From Alkalicaulis satelles (lineage in GTDB: Bacteria > Pseudomonadota > Alphaproteobacteria > Caulobacterales > Maricaulaceae), in the NCBI RefSeq assembly GCF_008630495.1, contig NZ_VWOJ01000002.1, positions 15,001 through 79,000 of the forward strand: a stretch of DNA of 64,000 bases, given 5' to 3'. Within the stretch, counting starts at the first letter, position 1, and the number at the start of each line of letters is the position of its first letter. A program made the position numbers and the translations under genes. Shown here piece after piece: positions 59,055-64,000 of the stretch. The notes below the pieces were generated by a model. It saw only the letters and a list, made by a program, of their open reading frames with translations, did not search any database and had not been told where the DNA came from.

Positions 59055-61295
59055 CTAAACGCCGCCAAAACGGGCGCGCACGCCCACATAGAAGGCCCGC
59101 CCGATGATCGGCGCATCATCCTTGAAGAAGGAGGTGTGGCGCCGGCCCGCCTCATCCAGCAGATTGCGGCCCTTGAGATAGACCGAGGCGTTCACGTCGT
59201 CGAAGGGCAGATCATAGCTGGCGTCCAGGCTGACGAGATTATAGCCGTCCGTCGCGCTCTCGGCGGTGGCCACGCGGTTCTGGGCGTTGATGCGCAGATA
59301 GTCGGCGCGCAAGGTCAGATCGCCCAGCCGGGTCGAGGCGCCCAGGCCATAACGCCAGGGCGAGATGCGCGGCAGGTCGCCGCCGTCACGCAGCGAGCCG
59401 CGCACATAATCGGCCACGAAGTGGAAGGTGAGCGGCACATCGCCTTCAACCGCCTCCCAGCTGCCGCCCAGCTCCACGCCATAGAAATGAGCGTCGCCCT
59501 GCTCATAGGTCACGAACTGGTTGCGCAGGCGGCACAGCCCGCCATCGCCGGGCAGACAGCCCGCCGCCGCGCCCTCGCCGGCCCGGTTTCCGATATCGTT
59601 CACGAAGACCGGATTGCCCGTCCCGTCATCCTCCGAGGTCAGGAAGATGAAATTGTCCGCACGGTTGTAATAGGCCGTCAGGTCATAGCGCAGCGGGCCG
59701 GTATGGCGCTCCCAGCTGGCTTCGAAATTGAGATAGGTCTCGGATTTGAGATCGGGATCGCCCAGCTCCCAGGTGCCTGCCGCCGAGTGGCGCCCGAACG
59801 CATAGCGCTGTTCGGGCGACGGCGCGCGCTCGGCCCGTGTCAGGCCGAAGCGGGCATGGTGGTCGGGACCGACATCAATAATGGTGGACGCCGACAGGCT
59901 CAGCGCGGTGGTGTTGATGTCATCAATCTGTTCGGGCTGGGGCAGGAAGCTGCCATCGGCCAGCGTCACGCCCGGCACGCGCGAGGCGATGACCGGATCG
60001 CTGGAGGAGTGGATGCGCTCGATGCGCGCGCCCAGCTCCACCACCGCCGGTCCGAACCGGCGCTCCTCGATGACATAGGCGGCGAAGGTGCGCGTCAGAT
60101 TCGGGCGCACATAGAACCCCCGGTCCGCGCCGCGCGGATCATCGGCGAAGAAATCACGGTTCGTGTACTGAAGCCCGATCACGCCTTCCCATCCGGCCAC
60201 CGGATCGTGGAGCAGATCGGCGCGGGCCTCGAATTCACGGTTCTCAAAAGTGGCTTCAATCTCACTGTCCTCGAACGATCCGTCCGTGCGGCTGAATTCG
60301 AATTCGGTCTCGTCCTGCTCATATCGCGTCCAGGCCGCGCTCAGGCGGGCCAGCGAGACGCCGGGCAGAGGCTGATTGATCTCGCTGCGAAAATCCGCAC
60401 GCACATAATCGGCGGTGACGCGCTCATACTCGTCCGAGCCGTCGCCGCGGATGCGCATGGGATCGAACACTTCAGGAATGCCGTAATCGGTGTCCCAATA
60501 GCTCAGCGACAGCGCTGCAAAGCCCCAGTCATCGGACATGATGCCGGTCAGCGATGCCTGGCTGGACTCAATGGAGCTGTTCTGGAGCCGGCCTTCAAAC
60601 CCTTCAGTCTGGCCGTCCTCCTGGAAGCCGTTGATCGAGAAATCATTGGCGCGGCGCAGCCCGCCCGAGGCGCGCAGGGCGAATGTCTCGCTCAGCTGCA
60701 CCTCGCCGGACAGGTCAATCTGGCGGTCATCGCCATTGGGCGAATAGCTGGCGTCCACCTCAAGGAAGGGCGAGGGCGCGAGCGTGGGCAGGAAGCGCTT
60801 GCTGCGCACATTGATCACACCGCCCGCCGCGCCGGAACCGAACATCAGCGTGGTGGGGCCGCGGAACACCTCGATCTGGCTGGCGCCGCGCGAATCCACG
60901 GCCACCGCGTGGTCCACGCCCTCGCCCGACACGTCCGCCACCGGCAGGCCGTCATCCAGCACCATCACCCGCGAACCCTGCTGGCCGCGGATCACAGGAC
61001 GGCCCACGCCCGGCCCGAAATCGGCGTTGGTGACGCCCGGCAGGCCGTCGAGCATCTCGCCCAGAGACCCCGCCATGCGGCGTTCCAGTTCGGAGCCGTG
61101 CAGGACGCTGACCGGCTGGATCATCTCGTCCACATAGCGCCGGCCCAGCGGACCGGCGGTGACGATCACCCGGTCCAGCGCCGCATCGCCGCGCTGCTGC
61201 AGGTCCGCATCGGCCGCCTGCGCCTGGGCGCCCGCCAGTGCAGGGGCGATCAGCGCGGTTCCAAGCAGGAGGCGGGTCATCAGGGGGAGGGTCAT
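59055..61295 (-). CDS. TonB-dependent outer-membrane receptor, ZnuD-like (zinc uptake)
   Basis: 746 residues. A signal peptide ends near AQAQA. The plug domain reads ELERRMAGSLGEMLDGLPG and GPGVGRPVIRGQQG, with VLDDGLPVADVSGEGVDHAVA and IEVFRGPTTLMFGSGAAGG. The spacing of GxGxxRPVIRG and DHAVA matches the ZnuD family. The beta barrel fills about 160-746 and ends with a proper terminal strand (FYVGVRARFGGV). The context of a Zur-like regulator and a Zur-type box divergent from it supports zinc rather than iron-siderophore uptake. Confidence 0.88.
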   Translation of the reverse strand: MTLPLMTRLLLGTALIAPALAGAQAQAADADLQQRGDAALDRVIVTAGPLGRRYVDEMIQPVSVLHGSELERRMAGSLGEMLDGLPGVTNADFGPGVGRPVIRGQQGSRVMVLDDGLPVADVSGEGVDHAVAVDSRGASQIEVFRGPTTLMFGSGAAGGVINVRSKRFLPTLAPSPFLEVDASYSPNGDDRQIDLSGEVQLSETFALRASGGLRRANDFSINGFQEDGQTEGFEGRLQNSSIESSQASLTGIMSDDWGFAALSLSYWDTDYGIPEVFDPMRIRGDGSDEYERVTADYVRADFRSEINQPLPGVSLARLSAAWTRYEQDETEFEFSRTDGSFEDSEIEATFENREFEARADLLHDPVAGWEGVIGLQYTNRDFFADDPRGADRGFYVRPNLTRTFAAYVIEERRFGPAVVELGARIERIHSSSDPVIASRVPGVTLADGSFLPQPEQIDDINTTALSLSASTIIDVGPDHHARFGLTRAERAPSPEQRYAFGRHSAAGTWELGDPDLKSETYLNFEASWERHTGPLRYDLTAYYNRADNFIFLTSEDDGTGNPVFVNDIGNRAGEGAAAGCLPGDGGLCRLRNQFVTYEQGDAHFYGVELGGSWEAVEGDVPLTFHFVADYVRGSLRDGGDLPRISPWRYGLGASTRLGDLTLRADYLRINAQNRVATAESATDGYNLVSLDASYDLPFDDVNASVYLKGRNLLDEAGRRHTSFFKDDAPIIGRAFYVGVRARFGGV

Positions 61296-61307
61296 GGCGT
61301 CAGCTCC

Positions 61308-61329
61308 GGTATGTTATAATATTTCATCG
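61308..61329. promoter_or_regulatory. Zur-type operator upstream of the ZnuD-like gene
   Basis: GGTATGTTATAATATTTC contains the palindromic core ATGTTATAATAT, close to alphaproteobacterial Zur sites (GTnATGTTATAACATnAC). It begins 13 bases upstream of the receptor start codon, where bound repressor would block transcription. A weaker ATrich half-match lies at about 61332. Confidence 0.7.
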
Positions 61330-61433
61330 GGTGATAATCTATCGCAATCGGCCCGGCAAGGCCTGCCCGCTTGTTTCACACAGACGTAATCAAGGGCTCG
61401 CCCGGCGCGGCCATCAGCCCTAGGATCAGGATC

Positions 61434-61871
61434 ATGACTGAAGAGGTGACTCGCGCTCTGACCGCCGCCGAGCGGGCCTGCCGCACCAAGGGGCTCGCCC
61501 TGACGCCTGTGCGCCGCCGCGTGCTCCAGCTCTTGCTGGAATCGCCTGCGCCGGTGAAGGCCTATGACCTGCTGGCCAGCCTGAAACCTGATGGCGGCGC
61601 GCAGCCGCCTACGGTCTACCGGGCGCTGGATTTCCTCACCCGCGCCGGGCTCGCCCACCGCATCGAGGCGCTCAACGCCTATACCGCCTGCGTGCATGTG
61701 GGCGGGCGCGGATCGGCGGAGCTCTATATCTGCGAGGCCTGCGGCCTGGTGGAGGAGCGCCACCGACACCGCGCGCCCGAAGACGGCCCGGACGGGTTCC
61801 ACATCAACCGCTCGGTGGTGGAGCATTACGGACGCTGCTCCGCCTGCGCCACGGCGCAGGCCAGCGCCTGA
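61434..61871 (+). CDS. zur: Fur-family zinc-uptake regulator (Zur-like)
   Basis: 145 residues from the ATG at 61434, preceded by AGGATC; the frame is open to 61371. The DNA-binding helix is LTPVRRRVLQLLLES with PTVYRALDFLTRAGLAHRIE. Cys pairs CEACG and CSAC form the structural zinc site, and HRHR with ENH-type His/Glu ligands the sensory site. ZurR-like features (RALDFL, HRIEALNA) point to zinc rather than iron. It is divergent from the ZnuD-like receptor, which it probably represses. Confidence 0.85.
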   Translation: MTEEVTRALTAAERACRTKGLALTPVRRRVLQLLLESPAPVKAYDLLASLKPDGGAQPPTVYRALDFLTRAGLAHRIEALNAYTACVHVGGRGSAELYICEACGLVEERHRHRAPEDGPDGFHINRSVVEHYGRCSACATAQASA

Positions 61872-61896
61872 GCGAAAACGGACGGGAGGCTGGCTC

Positions 61897-62820
61897 ATGC
61901 TCACGCTCTGGCGCGGCAACGCCAATGCCTGGGAATGCGACGAGCTGGGCCATCTCAATGTGCGCTTCTATCTGGCCAAGGCCTGGGAGGCCATTGAGGC
62001 GCTGGCCTGCGAGGCGGGCATGCGCGCGCCCTTTCAGCCCGGCGCCACGGCGACCCTTATTGCGCGCGAGGTGATCGTGCGCTTCCTGGCCGAGGCGCGG
62101 CCGGGCGCGCCGCTGGTGATACGCGGCAGCGTGCGCCAGGTGGACGAGGCCGGGCTGACCGCGGACCTGATCATGGACCACGCCGCGCTGGGCAAGCCGG
62201 CGGCCGCCTTTAGCGTGCATCTCGACCATGTGGATCCGGCCAGCGCCCGGCCCTTCGCCTGGAGCGGACGGGTGCGCGCGCGCCTGGACGCGCTCACCGG
62301 CGCCGCCCCGCCCGAATGCGCCCCGCGCAGCCTGTCACAGGCGCCGCCTGCGGCTGACGTCTCGCTCGGGCGCGCCGATGCGCTGGGGCTGGAGGAGATC
62401 GGGCGCGGACGCATCAACCCCCAGGACGCCGACCGGTTCGGGCGCATGCGCCTGGAATTCGCCATGGGCAAGGTGTCCGACAGCGTCATCCATCTCAGCG
62501 CCGGCTTTCCCGAGCAATGGCGCGCCTATCAGGCCGGCCAGGCTCCGGGCGCGGCCAGCGCGCTGCTGGAGGCGCGCATCGTGATGCGCCGCTGGCCCCA
62601 GGCGGGCGAGGGCTTCGTCATCCGCTCCGGCCTGGCGGGCGCCGGCGGCAAGGTGCGCCATCTGGTGCACTGGGTCTGCGATCCGGTGAGCGGCGCGCCG
62701 CTATGGACCATGCAGGGCGTGGGCTGTCTTCTGGATCTCGACACCCGCCGCCTCAAGCCGGTGGAGGGCCAGGCGCTCAAGACCATGCAGGCCGCCGTGA
62801 TTGACGGGCTGGCGCTTTAG
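61897..62820 (+). CDS. Double-hotdog acyl-CoA/ACP thioesterase-like protein
   Basis: 307 residues from the ATG at 61897, which has GGGAGG eight bases upstream; the open frame runs far back through the Zur gene. Two hotdog units are visible: the first (about 1-110) has WECDELGHLNVRFYLAKAWE, with the Asp and Asn-His-like catalytic pattern of 4-hydroxybenzoyl-CoA thioesterases, and the second (about 150-290) has GRINPQDADRFGRMRLEF. It would hydrolyse an acyl thioester. It lies 25 bases downstream of zur on the same strand and converges on cheR with a 4-base overlap. Confidence 0.8.
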   Translation: MLTLWRGNANAWECDELGHLNVRFYLAKAWEAIEALACEAGMRAPFQPGATATLIAREVIVRFLAEARPGAPLVIRGSVRQVDEAGLTADLIMDHAALGKPAAAFSVHLDHVDPASARPFAWSGRVRARLDALTGAAPPECAPRSLSQAPPAADVSLGRADALGLEEIGRGRINPQDADRFGRMRLEFAMGKVSDSVIHLSAGFPEQWRAYQAGQAPGAASALLEARIVMRRWPQAGEGFVIRSGLAGAGGKVRHLVHWVCDPVSGAPLWTMQGVGCLLDLDTRRLKPVEGQALKTMQAAVIDGLAL

Positions 62821-63650
62821 GCGGCCGCCACGGCCTTGGCGCCGGGGGCGCCCGCGCGGGTATACAGCCCGCGATGGCCCTGGGCCGGGCGCAGGCTGTC
62901 GGTCAGGCCGACCACGGTTTCCGCCGCGCCCAGCACCAGATAGCCGTCATCGGCCAGCTGGGCGGCCAGCCGGTCGAGGATTTTGGCTTTGGTCTCGATA
63001 TCGAAATAGATCAGCACATTGCGGCAGAAGATCACGTCCATCCGCCCCAGCCGGGAGAAATCCTCCAGCAGGTTGGACTGTTCAAAGCGCACTTTCTGAC
63101 GCAGGTGCGGCTTGATGCGCCAGGTCTCCCCGGTCTGCTCGAAATGCTTCACCAGGCGCTGGATGGACAGCCCGCGCTGGACCTCGAACTGGGTGTAGAC
63201 CCCGGCCCTGGCCTTCTCCAGCACCGGCCCGCTCATGTCGGTGGCCAGAATGTCCGCCTGCGGACCGCCCGCCTCGTCCAGCATCATGGCCAGCGAATAG
63301 GGCTCCTGGCCCGAGGAGGCCGCCGCGCACCAGATTTTCAGCGCCCGACCGGCGCGCGCGGTCTTCAGGGCCGGAGCGATCACCTGTTCGAACAGCTCAA
63401 ACGGCGTCTTGTCGCGGAAGAAGAAGGTCTCGTGCGTGGCCAGCGCTTCGCATACGGACGTGGTCACCGCCTTGTCGCCGCGCATCATGGCGTCGATCAG
63501 GGCCTCGATGGAGGCGAGCCCGCTCTTGCGCGCCAGCGGACCCAGGCGGCTTTCCACCAGATAGGCCTTCTCCGGACCGAGCACGAGCCCGGTGCGCGCG
63601 CGCACTTCCTTACACAGATGATCAAACTTGTGCGCGGGCAGCTGGGTCAT
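62817..63650 (-). CDS. cheR: Chemotaxis protein-glutamate methyltransferase CheR
   Basis: 277 residues. The N-terminal helical CheR domain (about 1-75) is followed by the SAM-binding domain: [29 protein letters not shown] (SAM loop), [33 protein letters not shown]. It methylates glutamates on chemoreceptors. It overlaps cheB by 4 bases. Chemotaxis receptors and other che genes lie outside the window. Confidence 0.95.
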   Translation of the reverse strand: MTQLPAHKFDHLCKEVRARTGLVLGPEKAYLVESRLGPLARKSGLASIEALIDAMMRGDKAVTTSVCEALATHETFFFRDKTPFELFEQVIAPALKTARAGRALKIWCAAASSGQEPYSLAMMLDEAGGPQADILATDMSGPVLEKARAGVYTQFEVQRGLSIQRLVKHFEQTGETWRIKPHLRQKVRFEQSNLLEDFSRLGRMDVIFCRNVLIYFDIETKAKILDRLAAQLADDGYLVLGAAETVVGLTDSLRPAQGHRGLYTRAGAPGAKAVAAA

Positions 63651-64000
63651 GGCAGTCCTTTCAGGCGCCGGACGATTTGAGGTCCGATTTCTTTGAGCGG
63701 CAGGATCATGTCGGCCAGGCCCGCCTCGGCCACGGCGCCGGGCATGCCCCAGACCACGCTGGTGGCCTGGTCCTGCACGATCACCGGCGCGCCCGCCGCG
63801 CGCAGGGCGCGCGCGCCCTCGCGGCCATCGGCGCCCATGCCGGTGAGCACCACGGCGAGCACATTGCGCCCGGCGGCCGCGGCCAGGCTCTTGAACAGGG
63901 GATCAACGGCGGGACGGCAGAAATTCACCTGCGGGCCCTGGTCCAGAACAGCGTGGAAACCCTCCGGGCCGGTGCGCACCGTCATGTGCCAGTCGCCCGG
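63647..64000 (-). CDS. cheB: Chemotaxis protein-glutamate methylesterase CheB, C-terminal part (5' end outside window)
   Basis: The frame is open to the window edge; the residues before the ATG at 63985 read PGDWH, so that ATG is internal. The visible 117 residues are the end of the methylesterase domain: [31 protein letters not shown] (with the catalytic Asp of GMGxDG) and [13 protein letters not shown]. The Ser and His of the triad and the receiver domain lie outside. It demethylates receptors opposite CheR. The stop overlaps cheR by 4 bases. Confidence 0.95.
   Translation of the reverse strand, partial: PGDWHMTVRTGPEGFHAVLDQGPQVNFCRPAVDPLFKSLAAAAGRNVLAVVLTGMGADGREGARALRAAGAPVIVQDQATSVVWGMPGAVAEAGLADMILPLKEIGPQIVRRLKGLP

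Overview
The window reads as high-GC alphaproteobacterial DNA from a Caulobacter-like lineage, most likely a stalked or dimorphic marine genus near Maricaulis, Oceanicaulis or Hyphomonas. The main support is a holdfast-anchor operon (hfaA-hfaB-hfaD), the Caulobacter-type flagellar layout (fliL-fliM operon divergent from flgF-flgG-flgA-flgH, with dksA, fliX, flgI, flbY, a FlaEY-like gene and a PseB/FlmA dehydratase), and sigma-54 promoters accompanied by FlbD-like elements. I saw no plasmid, phage, transposase or CRISPR gene.

Layout. 1-2333: end of a DUF2157 membrane gene, a GDYXXLXY partner and a rhomboid protease. 2366-5057: hfaABD behind a consensus sigma-54 promoter and ending in a strong terminator. 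5151-9020: a saccharopine-dehydrogenase-like reductase, a degenerate receiver protein, two tandem hotdog thioesterases and a SIMPL protein. 9237-11014: a CAT-anticodon tRNA followed by a two-gene insert of lower GC that encodes a BMT5-like (DUF2431) RNA methyltransferase and an AlkB-family dioxygenase. 11015-14919: SDRs, an SMP-30-like protein and kynureninase. 14997-28639: a MerR regulator divergent from an operon for carboxylation-dependent breakdown of a branched acyl-CoA. Its gene order and motifs resemble acyclic-terpene (Atu, geranyl-CoA carboxylase) pathways more than plain leucine degradation. It also carries a BKACE, an acyl-CoA synthetase and a Baeyer-Villiger-type monooxygenase, with an esterase and an Old Yellow Enzyme homologue next to it.

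28643-45918 is the flagellar block. On the minus strand, fliL, fliM, a DUF6468-like gene, a MotE-like gene and a 1112-residue TPR gene are translationally coupled. On the plus strand are flgF-flgG-flgA-flgH and a STAS-like gene, then flgI with a rod-binding gene and flbY. Between them, on the minus strand, lie dksA and fliX. The shared control regions hold sigma-54 promoters, FlbD ftr-like palindromes, IHF-like tracts and TTAACC half sites. 46581-52714 is a complete histidine utilisation cluster (hutH, hutU, hutC, hutI, with hutG divergent) and a HutC-type operator. 52745-58948: a lipoprotein prolyl oligopeptidase, a redoxin, a DsbD-family protein and SapC. 59055-61871: a ZnuD-like TonB receptor divergent from a Zur-like regulator, with a palindromic Zur-type box between them. 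61897-64000: a double-hotdog thioesterase, cheR and the 3' part of cheB.

The best candidate for something undescribed is the BMT5-like methyltransferase/AlkB pair beside the tRNA. It could be a writer and eraser of N3-methylated pyrimidines, or an RNA repair module. All family calls come from reading motifs by eye; no database search was run.
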